DNA of 64,000 nucleotides, from assembly GCA_034440635.1 (NCBI GenBank), contig JAOTON010002098.1:620001-684000 (forward strand), written 5' to 3'. The notes beneath the pieces were generated by a model. The model made no database searches and was not told where the DNA came from. It saw nothing but the letters and a program-made list of their open reading frames with translations. Below, piece after piece: positions 1 through 60,425 of the stretch (positions within the stretch are counted from its first letter, which is position 1; each line of letters begins with the position of its first letter). A program made the translations under genes and the position numbers. The DNA is from Lepas anatifera. Taxonomy: Eukaryota > Arthropoda > Thecostraca > Lepadidae.

Positions 1-2519
1 AAAGAACGATGCTAGATAATTTTGCTAAATGAAACAATCTTATGCCATGAGCTGAACCAAAATATACGCTATAATTTCTAGAGTACCTACCTAGTTGCAA
101 TTGCAAATTCTAAGAAATACAACAAAACCTAGGAAATAGTATACCATATCAATATATGACATAGTGCAATAGAAATATAAGTTTTATCATCGTGTTGCAT
201 TTAATACATTCATCTTTTTAAAGCTAATACAATTTTCAGCTTGAAAACCTTCAATAAAGCACGTATGTACCTATCACACTTCAAAATGGGAGCACAGTTT
301 GATTGTTGCCAATGTATCCGGCTTTCCAAATAAAATACGGACGACGATCAGAAACAACCAGTGGCAAGAAATAATTCGTCTGATTCGCGCAACAATGGTA
401 TTTCAATATTTTGTCAAAGCAGAGTTCCAACTTTTCTATGCTAACAGTAAGAACTGCTTTTAATAGGTAAAATTAAAGCAGTAGCTGCAGACGGCGCATT
501 TAAGACAAAAGAAAGAAGCTCATATGCAGTGTAGAAATATTAACATCACTTTATGAATTATTACGTGGCTTCTACAATGTTTCGCCCTGAAACTACTTAA
601 GATTGAGCCTATCCTTGACTAGATTTGTTCTTCAAAGACAGCAATGGCGCACCTCTTGCCTGGGCTTATTCTTTCATAATGGAGTGGTGGTGGAACGTTT
701 GAGTGTCTCTACTAGCCGTGAGTGGTAGTTGAAAAGACGTAATCCTGGTTATTGACGATGAGGAGGTTTTGAGATTTTGAAATACATTCGGCAGTCCGTT
801 CCACCTCTAAAAATGTTTAAGACAAGGACAGATATAGGAGCCTGTTTAATTTTTCGAGTACATGTATTATTTGTGCATTGGGATTTCCTCAGACTGAATG
901 GGCCTTTAAAATAAGCAATTAAACCGTATAATTAATTTGATATAACAAAGTAATTTAAAACAAATTAAACTTTGATTCAAACAATTGAAACACTGGAGGA
1001 AAAGGTATTCAAAGGAGGTTTCCAAAACGTAGGCAAATTCAAACTTATTCAACATATTTACATACTGAGTTAACTTTTGCGTCAACTCATTTAACTCGCT
1101 GTCTTCACAATCCAACTCAACTCAACGCATTGACGTGCTGATAACCGACTCAACTCAACTCAATTCACCTGTCTAATTTTTGTACTCAACTCAACTGAAC
1201 TCAGAGTCGAACGAGTTGGAATTCGAGTCAAACTCTGACTATGACTCGCGAGTCGCACAACTCTGGCACACTCCAAAAAGCATGCATCATTTATCCAATT
1301 TATGATCATTGTAAATATTTACCGATAGCATCTACCAAAGCCTAAATGAGCAGGCGCGACAGAAAGCCGCTTCTTCTTTATGTCTCTCCGTGCACACTTC
1401 GCTCGTAAATGGGGACTCCTGAAGGCTGGAAATGTGTGGTAAGAGCAGCGATAATGCTGTTAGTTTGCATCCCGGTCAATGCTGATGAAACTCTCCCTCA
1501 AAGCATAGTTTTCGAACATACACTTTGGGTAAACATTATGGTCTCAATTTCTGCGGTAATTTCAGCAGTAGCTTCGTTCACTCGGAAGAATTTCACAAAG
1601 AGGCCTAAACAGTTTTATTTTGATGATCACATTCTACAAGATAAAAGGAAATGTAATTTTGAAGCCTAAATACCTGTTAAAAATAATAACTTCTTTAATC
1701 ACACTTAAAACTGGCTTATGAGGCACATCTGAGCTCATTTACGAAATCAGTTACTGCATGTGCCTAAGGATGTACTTTATCACCTTTGAAGTTATAACCG
1801 TTCTACAATTGGAAAGGTCCGACATAGGAAAGGGCATTTCGAACTATACAAGGCATTGCTTGCTGAGAAGCAGTGCCGCAGGATGAATTTTGGCATTCAC
1901 ATCTTGCCTTTCAGTCTATTTTAGGATGCCTCCGAATGCTGGTTTGTCATCTTGATAGCTGAATGAAAATTCGACTCTTAGAAATAGAACAATTTCAAAG
2001 AAAAACCGCGTCATATTTTCCAAAAATATAATACTGAGCCGAGTTCCGAAACATTACAAGGTCAGGTTCCCATGTAAAGCCTATAATTGCTCCCCTGAAA
2101 ATGAAGCATTCAAAGAAACAGCGGTCAAGATAGAAAGAAATCAGTAGGTCTACTGATCTAATCAAACACATACAGAAGTAGGTATTAAGGTTAATGAAAG
2201 TAAAACAAAGGAGATCAGGGCAGTAGCTTTCCGAAAATCATTGAGGTGCCAAAACTTGAAAAATTGAATGATGCCAGAGAAAATGAGATATCACTCTAAT
2301 ATGTTCAGTCATTTGTAATCCTGCTAATAATGAACAATATTATCAAAAGAACATTTTAACACTAACCCGATGTTTCATTCGGGTGCTCGGGCACCCCGAA
2401 AGAGACGTAAGTTCGCACTCTGTCTAATACCATTTATTAAGGTTCGGTAAATATCCCCTCACCATCTGAGGGCGTCTGGCGCATTTGAAAACAAAATTTA
2501 AAACATTTCAAACATACTA
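1..2519. other. Non-genic AT-rich stretch
   Basis: No conserved coding sequence was recognised. An imperfect run of CAACT units occupies about 1115-1260. A 76-300 bp ORF scale is expected by chance at this AT content; the one at 1409-1669 has no family resemblance. Confidence 0.5.
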
Positions 2520-3515
2520 AAAAAACTGTATAACGAAGCGAGTGGTAGTATTGGGATTTTTTCTTAGGGCCTTCCGTATTTGTAGTGATGAATACCTGCA
2601 AGAAAAGATAGAACATATTATGACCTCGTTCACGAAGCTAAAATATCCAAGAGGATTTCTGATAAATATGAAGAAGAAAGCTCTAGATATAAGAAAACGA
2701 TCCGCGAAATCCAACAAAAAGGACCAGATACGATGTGTTACGATACCTTACTCCAAACCAGCTGAAATTATTGCAAACAAACTTCAAGAAACGGGTTGCA
2801 AAGTAGCATTTTGTTCCAGTAAAAAACTTAGTAGCATCTTAGCAAAAAAGAAAGATCAGATGACCCAGAAACAAAAAGTGTAGTGTACCAGGTGCCGTGC
2901 GGGTCGTGTACGAAATCGTACATTGGTGAAACAGGAAGGGGTCTAAAAACAAGATTAAAAGAACATAGAAGAGACCTTCAAAACAACTCAGAATTCAGTG
3001 CATTTGTCATACATTCCATGAAAACAAATCATTTACCAAACTGGGATAGAGCTAAAATTATATCAGTTTGTAAAAACAAAGATAATAGGGGAGCTACATA
3101 GGCAGCACATATCGCTAAAAATGATACTTTTAACCTTAGGCTAGGCTTCATGAAAGGGGCAAAATCTGCGGCTGTATTAGGAGTTGGTTAAGCAAGAGAG
3201 AGAGAAATAATAATACAAAACCAATAATGATGATAAAATAAAAATAGAACATTATTTAGAACCGTGATAAATATAGAATGTCTCGAAGCTTCCTTGTATA
3301 CATTATAGAATAATTCAAGAAGCGATATTGGAATATCCTCAAAAAACGATGCCTTTATAGTTCTGTCGCACGATAATTTTGCACAAAAATCCAAACGATG
3401 AAACTGCTACATGTCTTGATGATGACGGGTTCCTTATCCCTCCTACCATAGATGCTAAAGAAGACAATTTTTGTCGAAACGCGTTCATCTGCCTGCTGTG
3501 TTGGTTTAAGTGTTA
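2520..3515 (+). mobile_element. Penelope-like retroelement fragment with GIY-YIG endonuclease
   Basis: A broken 3' part of a Penelope-like element. Frame one (about 2542-2880) resembles the end of the reverse transcriptase (VTIPYSKPAEIIANKLQETG). After a frameshift at about 2881, frame two carries the GIY-YIG endonuclease start: VYQVPCGSCTKSYIGETGRG, then LKTRLKEHRRD. A TAG at 3099-3101 interrupts AAHIAKNDTFNLRLGFMKGA, which ends at about 3190. The catalytic core of the reverse transcriptase is missing, so this copy is dead. Outer limits are approximate. Confidence 0.85.
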
Positions 3516-4728
3516 ATACTAAAAAACGTAGCAGCTATAAAATCTCCCGTCTTGCAAAAGCATTTATCTAACGTTGCTTCATGAGTGTCCTCTCCCAACC
3601 TCGCACCAATGTTTGGCCAGTGCAGGAAATTTTGGCCCGAAAAATCAACGTCTACCAAAAAGTCTTCCTTTTGTTAAGATTCGCAATTTTCGATGCTTTA
3701 GATTACTTGTGACGTCACTCACTGTCTCAATTCCACCAAACAGGCACAACTCCAAAGCTGATTATTGAATGACTTGATCTAATAACGATACCCCACTATC
3801 GCCAACTAATGATAATAACAAACAATAGGTGACAAGGAACGCAACGTCATCCGGGAAATTGATAGCGGAACACTGTAGCATGCGAACCAATTTTTAGGCC
3901 TAAAATAGAAAGTCGAACAATCACGGGTAAACAGCCGTGCACTGTGGCTTCTGGCTTCCTGGAGGCCGAGTGGTGGCAGCATCGAAAGGATGTGATAGAA
4001 GACATCGAAGGATGTGATAAAGAAATACCGTGATGTTCATGTCATTAATACATGCATACCCACTCGGTTAATTGTGTCATGCACCCTGTGATTTGCCTTG
4101 GACTCCTCTTGTTTACATGGTTAGAACAACTTATCCCTCCGCCTCAAATAAACATTTTAAGATCCTGAAGTTGTAGTGTTGCATACGCATGAAATGCCAG
4201 CAAGGCGTGTATCTGTATCTGACATTTGTCGTGTGTGTTGTATTGCCAATAAGTGTGTGTCAATACAAAATCATTAAAAAGCTTCAACATGTACCCTGAT
4301 GTCGAAAAATACTTCGGACTCGCAATTAGCGCCTGCAATTTTGGTCACTAAGCATATTCACATACCTAAATCACTTTATAAACTCATGTTTTTTCCGTGA
4401 TATCGATACCTCACACTGCACAAACACCTAACCCAAATATCCAACCACAAGCACAGAATGTCTTCTTCACCTGTCCCCTTCCTCAGTTCAACAGCAGGAA
4501 CAACCATCACCACTCTCAACACCACGCATGCAGGTTTTATAATCCGCCTCGCGACCCCTCCCCACCGAGGCTTGAACTCGGCGTCAACGGTGCCTAGCGT
4601 GACCTTTCTAACCTCTGTGCCTCGCAGGCAATCGGCAGTCAGCGGATGGCGGCCGCTGATTGGTGGAGGCGCGTTCATTAGCATTACGAAAAATTTAGCG
4701 GGAATTTATCAACTAAAATTATTGAGTA

Positions 4729-6152
4729 TTAACCTCATTTCTAGCAGGGGGAAGATTCTGCCCACCCCTCAGGTTTTTCCGTGGTATCTCCGAAACGGTT
4801 TGAGATAGGCTCTTGAAATTTTGTGACTTTTCCTAAAACTAAATAGCACGTGTTCCCTAAAAATTTTGAAAATATATATTTGCCAGAGGCGGAGCTATGG
4901 CTCGCTAACTTGGGCGGGCTTTATCCAGAAGCCGAGCATTGTCGCCGGTGTTGCGTTTGTCCTATAATACAGCTATCTGTTCCGAATTGGCGGCACTTTT
5001 AACGTTTCAATGCTATTACTGAGATTTCGGATGACACTTATGGGGTGTGCTTGGGGGGAGGGTGGGTTTGTTGGTGAGTTTGCATGTTGTAGAGACCTTG
5101 AGGTTGTGACTTGCGTTTACTTGGTGGAGATGGAGGGGCGTGGTGGAGGTGGCGTGTAACCTATGTTAGTTATACATCTAGCCGATTTGTATTCTGAATA
5201 TCACATATTGTTAAGACTTTACATGGTAAGGTACAAATGGAATGTATAATACTTGCTGTGTATTTTGATATAATTTTGGCTATAGGTGGTTCCAGAAGCT
5301 CAAAATGGGGGTTTACAATGTCATCCATCTGAGCTCTTCCAAAGTAAATAGACTGCGTACAGAATGTTCGGGAGGGGTAAACATAACCATGCATTGATCC
5401 CATATGTGTATTATATGATAATAGGACATCATAGGCATGCTCAGGTGCCGTAATTGGGGGTTCACTAACTTTCAAACGTATTTTTAGTGTTGTGTCTGCA
5501 TTGAACGAGGCAAAGCATCGTAGATATGCATTTAGTCCTAACACCAAATGGACACAATTCATTCATAGGCGGATCCAGGAGTATTTCCCGGGTCGGGCAG
5601 GGGTGGATAAAGGCGGGGTATTTTGAAAAGTAGCCATACTTGAAAGGCGGGACAATATGTGTCTTACCCCACTAGTTTGCCTCCCTGAATCCGCCTCTGA
5701 CATATTTTTGGCATTTGAGCCCCTTGCTCGACATCAGATATATCACGCTGTACCTGGCGTGTGCTTCTCTGCAAACAAAAAAACATGACAAAATTCATAT
5801 AATTCCCCCAAATTTCTGGCCCTACAACCTCCCTTGAATTTCGCCTGAATGAAAGATATGAACCTTTCCAACAATTCCCTGTCAATCCATACTAGTTTCG
5901 TGAATATCAAGCATAAGAGACAAGAGTTACGGATAATCTAAAAAAAAAGTTTTGTATATTTTGAACCACTACCCTCAACTTTCAAAATTTTGAAATTTTA
6001 TTTTTCAAAATGGTTTTTAGCGCAAGAGGAACTGATTGCTGTTTGACTTTTTAAAATCTATCGGGTAGATTTTGAGATCTTAGGGGGCGGAATCTGCCTC
6101 CCCCCCTGTTGGAAATAGGGGTAGCCGGGAGCCCGTTGGAAATAGGGTTTAA
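4729..6152. mobile_element. TTAA-flanked non-autonomous DNA element, copy A
   Basis: Flanked by TTAA at 4729-4732 and 6149-6152. Just inside, the left end CAGGGGGAAGATTCTGCCC and the right end (about 6080-6110, reverse sense CAGGGGGGGAGGCAGATTC) are inverted matches. The segment after the left end, ACCCCTCAGGTTTTTC, and the one before the right end, GAGATCTTAGGGGGCGG, recur in the copy at 12412-13257. It carries no transposase, and a small hAT-like MITE sits inside it. TTAA target use is typical of piggyBac and Kolobok groups. Confidence 0.5.
5564..5699. mobile_element. Small hAT-like MITE
   Basis: About 135 bp bounded by TAGGCGGATCCAGG on the left and CTGAATCCGCCTCTG on the right, which are inverted matches. 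Ends of the CAG-x-GGCGGATCCAGG type are common in non-autonomous hAT elements. It has no coding content. Target duplication is imperfect. Confidence 0.55.
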
Positions 6153-6689
6153 CCATAAACCAGGAGATGTATTAAAATTAATTTTTTCTAGCATTCCTAG
6201 CCATACTTTGCCCTTTATTGGCTTAATTACCTATCTGCTCCACCATCCGAGGCTGCTCTTCGGTACAGGCGAGACGGCGGCAGGGTCAGCTCAGGGAAGC
6301 CGGCGGCCGAGTTCGCTAAGTTGAGTGCCGCCATGGGTTTGTGGGAGGAGAGGAGTGGGGCCGGCCCGAAGGCAACCGAGGAAGGGAGTAAAGAGGCGTA
6401 CATAAAACTAAAACTTAACCACCGGACCAGTTTTAGAGAGTGAGGTGAGAGGTGATACCAAATGAGGCAAGCACGTAGTGCTTTGCTCCGTGTTGGATGG
6501 TGAAAATACACAAATCTTAGTCGGGACTGAAAACATTGTGGATGCTTTAGCGCACTTAACCTTTCTGACGCCATATTGCGATGGCATAGGCGACAGAATG
6601 TTTCATCTAGAAAAAAACAGTCATTGGATTATTCATACTAACGTCGGTTTTTGAAACTATAGAAATCGCCAAAATCCGACAACTATCAA

Positions 6690-7500
6690 TTAGGACCGTG
6701 TTAATACCCACCCCGGTGGGCCTCCAAGCCACCTTGGCCCTGGTGGGAAAGGGGTTCAAACACCCCTCGAACTCGGCTCCTATGCGGAGAAGCAAAAAAA
6801 GAAGAAGAAAAGGTAACTTTAGTGGATAACTCATAAAAAATTCATGAAGAAACTTAATCAGTAAATTTTTGGCTCAGGTCAATACTGAGGTCATGGTAGG
6901 TCAAAGAAGTTGACATGCTACAGAAGAGTTTTTGGGTTCTAGCGTCTGCCAGAGCTGAGTTGGAATTTTTTAGGCACCATTCACTTCCTCTAGCTACGGC
7001 AAATCGAATGATGTATAATATGACTAAACTAAATCTTAAGTATAAACTTAAATATGACTATACTTGGTCAAAAAATAAAATGACCTGACCTAAGGTCAGG
7101 CCAAGGTCACCATCTAACTTAGCATAATCAATTTGCATATCAATCGACTCGCAATAACAATCCAAATGTAATGGTTTCAAAATAAAAAATGTTGTCATCA
7201 TTTCCTGCAGTTATTGATCTAAGTCTGAAACCCTGTCTCGTGCTGTGTGCTGTTAAACGGTTAAGTAGCCCCAGCTGACCTCTCAGAGATCACAGGTCCA
7301 AACTTACATGAACCTATACAATGGCCTAGGATGCTATGATTTGAGGAGTACGAAGGTATTTCAAGCGGTATCTACAGAGATAGACCCATTTTTGTACCCT
7401 AAACCCGTTTTCCCCATGCATTTCCAATGGCAAGGTCATGATCCGTACCTGACCCTAGGTCATCGCTGCTGTTTGGTTCTGCTGTTTCTGGCTTTTTAAT
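6690..7500. other. AGGTCA-rich segment, probable relative of the TTAA element family
   Basis: Contains TGACCTGACCTAAGGTCAGG near 7080 and a further GGTCA cluster near 7430-7460. In reverse complement, part of it (7400-7470) matches 12715-12770 of copy C in the order GACCTAGGGTCAGGTACG then a GACC and ATTGGAA block. A possible end, GTTAATACCCACCCCGGTGG, is at 6700. Boundaries are uncertain. Confidence 0.4.
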
Positions 7501-10500
7501 ACATATGCCAATGACTAAAAAATATTGACAGAAACTTTGAAAAACTCAATCGAAAAGTAAAATCTTGCTAAGAACTCCCTTTTAAAAATAACAACATTAT
7601 TGAAATATTATTGAAGAAGATAAGGAAAATAATGTATTTCGGCAGCTTTCACATGACCAATTTAAGGTTTCTCTACTATAACTTTTTGTGTCGATATACT
7701 TACTTATATGTTTAAGTATATGTATTATACTTATATGTAGTACATACCAATCATATATTACATACGATTACTTATACTTTTATGACTTTAAATACCGATA
7801 TTTTAAGTTGCGTGGTAAGGTGCATCTTTTGATATCTGTTCCAGGAAATTCTGTTGTCGGGTTCAAGAGAGATGAGCCGAAAACATTACGCACAGATCGC
7901 TTCGGTTCTCGACTTCTTATTACAACTCATCCTTGCATTAGATGTAATTAGTTTCAGTATACTTTGAAATTCCATTTTCAAGCAGGCAAAAGTTCGAAGT
8001 TCAAAAATGAAGGGTTTACGTTAGTATTGGGTTTGAAGTACCGTCTCAATTCTGGGGGATTTGGCTGGGTATTTTCGAGATCTCAAAAATGCCTTTTTTA
8101 AGAATCAATCACCAAAGTGGCCTAGTTTTATGGTTGTAACACGTTTTCTATCTGACATGCACCTTGCAATCTTAAAATGGTGTAGAGAATCGTTTGCCAC
8201 ACCATTACGTTAGAACCGCGTTCCAATACATAATCTAAAAAAGTTATAGGCCTGAGAGGCACTCGCCACAATGCAGGGGCATAGCCAAGGGGGGGCGGCA
8301 GGGACAGCCGCCCCCCCCCGAGGACACGAGCCGCGCAAATCGTGGCTTGCCCGCAATATGCTGTGGCCAAATTTGGCATTTTATACCAAACAGGGCCCTC
8401 TTAAGGCCTCTTCCTCTATTCTGTAACAAGCAGGGCCCTTTTTACCCACCAGGGCCATTTGGGCGCTGTCACAGGGGTCCTTTTCGGGGCGCCGCCCCTC
8501 CTTGAGCGAAATCCTGGCTACGCCCCAGTCACAATGCATCCCAAAAGTGCGCATGCTGCTAGTTCCATGAATGGAATAGACGTAGCTGACGCCAGACTTG
8601 ATCTCCACACCGGTTCCCTGTGAAACTCCTCCCTCTTTATTAACGTGATTGAAATGAATACGGCGAACTTGGCAGACAAGTGTGGTGTAAACTGCCTGCA
8701 TTTCTGAACCTTTTATGAAAGGGGGCCCTGTTGTCTGGAGGGCTGGGTGCTCTACCGTTTGTGGAGGCACAAAAATGCTAACATCGTTCAGAAGAAACTG
8801 TTTAAGAATACTGATAAGTTTGAAGAAAAAGGAATTTATTCTTCTTTTGGATACAAATCCGTATGAGTTCAGAAACAGCACATGTGGCGGAGGAAAATAT
8901 ATGAGCTATGTACAAAGTGCACTGTGTCCTGCGAGTCAGAAAAAAACGTTTCTCGCGACACGTTGACGCGCTATAGATCCAATACCAAATCACCAGACCA
9001 CACAGGAACCGTGTATTTATCCAAATTTCGACAGCCGGAGAGCGTCTTAGACGCCAGAGGTTTAACACGATACCCCGGACCACAGTTAAATAATGCAATG
9101 AATGAAGTGAAACACCACACAGAACCGCTCGCACGCCGCCCTGCGCGGCCGAGCCCGGCGTACCGCTCCGGATGTCAGCGGCTCACCGACACCGTCGGCG
9201 CCGCCGCTCCGTCAGAAACATCCACCAGGGCCTCAGCACGTCCTGCCACGGCGCCACCCTAATCCCACGCACGTCACCGGCCGCTTTAAAGCGCACTGGG
9301 GAACAGAGATAATGCTCCCACATGGAGGGAAATGTGCATTCCAGATTTGTGTTCAAACGCGCCTATTCCAAACTGCGAGACCACACCAAGTTTGTCTCTT
9401 AGCTGCGCCGCCCCACAGGCCCAAACTCTTCGAGAACATCTGCGGATAGACGCGCTCATGGTTACATTATTTCCCTGTGGGCATTATCTAACCAACCGCA
9501 CCGAAGAACTGGACTTTGTCTGAGATAGGGTTAACGAACAGACCTCCGCATAATTTGACTGAAACATATTTGGAAAGTTTGGACACAGAGAATAGCAGCT
9601 TCCCACCCAACGCACTTAAGAGAAAGAACAAAGAAACCTTAAGAAAGTTAAAGCCTCCAGCAAACATACAACTTCACTCCAACAAGTAACACTTTAAAAT
9701 CAAATTGCATAATACTTAAAATAGTATAGCTATTCACACCATCTTGTTGCGAAAGATTTCCCAGAGCGCTGCTCTGAGCAAACAACGCTAGTCAACTTCT
9801 GCGGACCGCCAAACGAGAAGCAGGAGAAAGCTAGCCACCCGAGCAGAACAGTGCTGCCCAAGCAGACCTGTGCTGTGTTTCCTTTTCACCTTACAACGCG
9901 TGCGGGACCATTTTTGTCTACCTTTCTTCGACCTAGATGGCTCGCACCAAACCGCTTTGCCTAAAAAAACGGTCAATGCCACCCCACATGCGGAATAAAT
10001 AAGAAGGCCATCTCACACAGAGCGCCGCACTAGACCTCGGCTCCTCCGCGGGACACGGGCACCTGGCAGCAGCTGGCGACATTTGTGACGTCACGGAGCA
10101 GGGCAGCAGGCTCACCTCCTCCGTCGACCATCCAAACACTCACGCCCCACCCAGGCATCCGCCCGCCCCGCGCACTGGAGTCCCCGTGAAGTCCCGACTG
10201 ACAGCCGTCCCCCACCACCGCCAGCCCCGCCCCCCCTCAGACACGGACCACCCGGGGATGCCCATTGTAGCACCTGGACAGCGCCTGCCCGGAAAGTAGC
10301 ACAGGAGACACCGCAGTCGCTCATCGTTAGAACCGCCAAACCGGGGCCGCCGACTCCCGGATCACGTCATTCCAACCGCAGTCCTGGAGTACATCTGGTA
10401 TCTCAGATTTAGGATTTTTCTCTGAAAATGATAGTTATTATGCCAGATACCAGGAGCTTTAAAACCAGTCATGCCGGTATATCCGTATGATTTTTGGTAG

Positions 10501-10600
10501 CTCGGGAGGGCGCTTGTAGCTAACAAGGATCGCGGAATCGGAGGACCCTGCTGCCTAGATCGGTGACACGTCACGGATGACCCGGGACAGTGTTCGTGTC
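7501..10600. other. Non-genic stretch downstream of TM9SF3
   Basis: No coding sequence was recognised. A short CCCC-rich inverted segment at 8275-8330 and 8480-8525 carries GCATAGCCAAGGGGG and CCTGGCTACGCCCC, which look like ends of small hAT-like elements. The rest shows no structure I can name. Confidence 0.4.
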
Positions 10601-10654
10601 TTCCAAACCCTGCGGTTTCCCCAACAGACCAGCGGCGCGAGCCGTCCAGCGAAC

Positions 10655-10905
10655 ATCCCCCTCACCAGCGCGGCTAACGAGAGGAAACGACTCAGGGACA
10701 GTACATTCCCCTCACCAGCGCGGCTAACGAGAGGAAACGACTCAAGGACAGTACATCCCCCTCACCAGCGCGGCTAACGAGAGGAAACGACTCAAGGACA
10801 GTACATCCCCCTCACCAGCGCGGCCAACGAGAGGAAACGACTCAAGGACAGTACATCCCCCTCACCAGCGCCGCCAACGAGAGGAAACGACTCAAGGACA
10901 GCAGA
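10655..10905. repeat. 50-bp minisatellite, 5 copies
   Basis: Units repeat at 10661, 10711, 10761, 10811 and 10861, each containing CTCACCAGCGCGGC, AACGAGAGGAAACGACTCA and GGACAGTACATCC. The copies are nearly identical, so the array is young. It lies about 0.8 kb beyond the TM9SF3 stop codon. Confidence 0.95.
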
Positions 10906-11734
10906 ACCAACAAAGGGGGCGCCAGAACTCACTGGTATAACTCTGAGTCCGCAAAAGTTCCCCTCCCCTCCCTGGTATCCTATCCTTGTGAACCATACCG
11001 TGCTATACGGAGAAACGCGTCCGACACAGTTCCCCCACATACAACCCAAACAACAACTGTCGAAGCCGTCACCATGTACACAGATACCCACAAGTGACGT
11101 GAGCCACGTTTGGACGCCTAATCACCAACACGAAGAATAGTCCTTCCCTTTGACTCCCAGTCGGCGTCCTCTCACAACCCCCTCACCGAGGGTGTTCCAG
11201 AGCACTGCAGACACGTGACCACAGCCTGGGGGCACGGCGGCCCATCCCCCGGGCGCAAGGTCTCAGCGCACGCAGGGGCGGAGAAGGCTTCTAGGGATCA
11301 AAACGAGTGGACCTGGTTGATCGTGTCCACTTTACTTTTGCATCACACCTGGCTCCGTGAGCCTGCCGAGGCTCTGGATGGTGCTGGTGAATCTAAAGAC
11401 CGCAGCGATGTTTCCACACCGCGCTGCAGCCTTTGCCGGCGTTTCTGGCGTCGATTTCGGTAAAACGGTACTATCTCGCCCACCCGCCGGGGAAGGCGCA
11501 GAGGACGTCCTCTCAAACAGCCAGTCCTCCACTTTGAACACACGTACCCACACTTTGTGTATAGTCCGGGATACCTGGGTTCCTCCACCCCATCGACGGC
11601 CACTCCTGACGCCAGCGCCTTCAACATCCCCGCCTGGGTGATGCTGAAGTTTCTGGGCTCATATCAACCCAGCGAGACAGCAGTTCTACCCTTCATCGCA
11701 TCAATCGGCGATATTTAGGCGATCTTGAGCATCT

Positions 11735-57965
<46,231 letters not shown>

Positions 57966-58099
57966 TTTAATCTCAATTTGAAGAAACTTTAGAAAAACAC
58001 ACACCGGCGCGATCTCATATATGTAGGACCTATATTCCCCTATTCTAGATAAATATGAGACACAATTTTCCAATTGAAGGAAAAGACTGGTAAAGACTA

Positions 58100-58760
58100 T
58101 CAGCTTATTCTCACGAAACCAGAGGTCCTCAATCCCATCCCACAACACTATTTGCCGATTTCAGGTTTGTTATTTATTGGCCTGCAATCTACAACTACAG
58201 CTCCGTAATATGAAGGGACGCCGCGCCGCGCTACGCGGAAGCCGAGAGGTTTGTGTTCACGTCAGCAGCACGAAGGCGATGAAGGCTAGTTTTTTGTACA
58301 CCCAAAATTTGAGCCTAATTACCCAAAACAATTTTTAGCACTATGTACTCTACACTCAAGTGAGCATCGAAATAGGACTGGTAATGACTAATGCAGCTAA
58401 AAGTGAATTAAAAAATATTAAATAGAATAATTTTAACCCATGAATAGCATTCTGATCGGTCTTGAAAAGTTTTAATTAACCAGCAAAATAGTGTACTTTA
58501 GTTAAGTCAAATAAAATTGCGCAATGAATGCCGCGGTTATATGCTTTTGATTTATTTTCGCAGCTATTATAGCAAGGGTGAAATTTACATTTTGATTTGT
58601 CTAATAAAGTCTAGTAGTTAATTTTGACAAATCAAATCGTAGCTATTTCTCCCTATCAGCTAGCTAAAAATATAATCGGAGCCTTAGGTTCAAATTTGTT
58701 GACTTGCTGTTGAGTCAGTCATGATGGCGGAGCGGACTAGTGTTTGGGTGGGTGGGGTAC
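58100..58760 (-). promoter_or_regulatory. Putative TM9SF3 promoter region
   Basis: Upstream of exon 1 on the minus strand. A CpG-rich island (58210-58255) and a GATGGCGG motif at 58723 (YY1-like) lie between the start codon and the transposon block. Placement is inferred from position and composition only. Confidence 0.3.
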
Positions 58761-59505
58761 ATTTCCGATTTCTTTGGTTCCTTCTTGCTTGCTACTAGGT
58801 ACTTATACTGAGCGAACCCTAACCGTGAGCGAACCCGCTCCACAGGCTAGATCTTTCTTTACCTTAGGTTACCTTAGGTGTACGGGTCTTTATGAGGCAC
58901 GCTAGGTGCCTGTTTTGCCCGCTCTCATCGAGCTCATTACAGGTATAGTGCTTGACTACGTGGGGAATGTATAAACGTGCTCTGCCCAGTGTCTGTCAAT
59001 GTTATTCTTGAATGAATCAACAGATGGCGAGTCGACGACCCAGTCGGGGAGGCTGTTCCAGTCGGACACAGTACATACTCCAAAATGGTTCCTTCTTGCC
59101 CTCGTTACTGCATGTGGCTTCCCAACCTTGAAGCTGTGACCACACGTAACACCGACAGGTGGATCCATGAAGAACTCTTCCTTGCTAACTCCCAGCTGGC
59201 CGTGCATCAACTTGAAGACGAAGATCATGTCCCCCCTCTTGCGCCTGTACCAGAGAGACGGAAGCTTGAGGAGCCTAAGCCGTTGCTCATAGCCCAAAGG
59301 CTGCACAGAGGGAACTAGTTTCGTAGCACGACGCTGGACCCGTTCCACCAAAACTTGGTCAGCCTTGTTGAAGGGGCCCCACACCACATTGGCATATTCG
59401 AGGTGCGGTCTGACAAGGGCCTTGAAGAGAAGGGTCATCACATGCTTGTCCATGTGGACAAAAGGGTATTATGGTAGTAGGCAGATCACATCTCGCGGTT
59501 CAAAG

Positions 59506-60231
59506 CAGACCCCGTTCAAGTTGTTTGGCAGCATTACGTCATCATGGCTGGAGAGGCACAAGAGTTACTATGCAGGGCATTGGAGAAATTGCACTTTTTT
59601 GAAGCTCTAAATAACCTATTTTAGAACTGTATCAACAAAACTTATATGGTTGAACAGAAAGCTAAAAGATTTTTATTTGTGAAACCATCAGACGTTTTGC
59701 AAAAACTCCAGTGAGGAATATTATTTTTACAAAATTTCCAGAGTGTGTCAAAATAAGGACAGGTTTAGCACTAACAGCTGTTTGCAGTAAGACTAATCTC
59801 GATTTTGATTGGCTGTTGATTTCTGACCTTTGATTGGCTGTTGGTGGCACCTGCAGCAGAAGACAATAAACACCGATGATCTCTTGAGCAAAGGTAAACA
59901 TATTTCTCTCGGCCATTAAGTAGGCCTGCGGTGATCAAATAAATGCATGCCCTTTCAACAAATTCTTTGAAGTGTTATGATTTTTGCATTAGATTTACGT
60001 AAAATACGCTGCTCGCCGTTGAGATCAAGGTTACTGTCAAATGGGTGAAACAAGTTGATTTCGATTTATACTAGATTACTGCCAAATACGCCCAAACTTG
60101 GTATGTTCCAGCTGATCCTTCCAAAAACTTAGTAGAATCTCCTAGAAGTTAGTAGGAAAGGGCGGTGACGTCATCATGGGAGGACTATATTTAGTAGGAA
60201 ACTTGGTTGTACCCGTAGTTAAAGTACCCTG
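59506..60231. mobile_element. hAT-like non-autonomous transposon, 726 bp, inside the foldback arm
   Basis: GTTCAAAG occurs at 59498-59505 and 60232-60239, an 8-bp target duplication. The insert begins CAG and ends CTG, the hAT signature, and removing it restores continuity with the opposite foldback arm. No transposase frame is present. Confidence 0.88.
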
Positions 60232-60425
60232 GTTCAAAGGATCACATCAGAAGGTCCACTGATTAAAGGGTCTACTGCTCATAGGCTCTACACTTTGAAA
60301 GTTAGACCTTTTGAATAAGAAGTCCAACGTTCAAAAGGTCCAATAACGCATGCTCAGATGCATGAGAGTGGGGTGCATGATGCCGCAGAGGCGTGCTAAG
60401 ACACATGATAATAGGAGGAAATAAG

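Noticed and set aside
1409..1669. 86-codon frame with a signal-peptide-like start
   Set aside because: No family resemblance, no splice context and AT-rich surroundings; consistent with chance.
58722..58790. ATG-ATGGCGGAGCGG with a possible GT donor, as if the first exon of a divergent gene
   Set aside because: The next sequence is transposon, no second exon is visible, and ATGGCGG is a common promoter motif.
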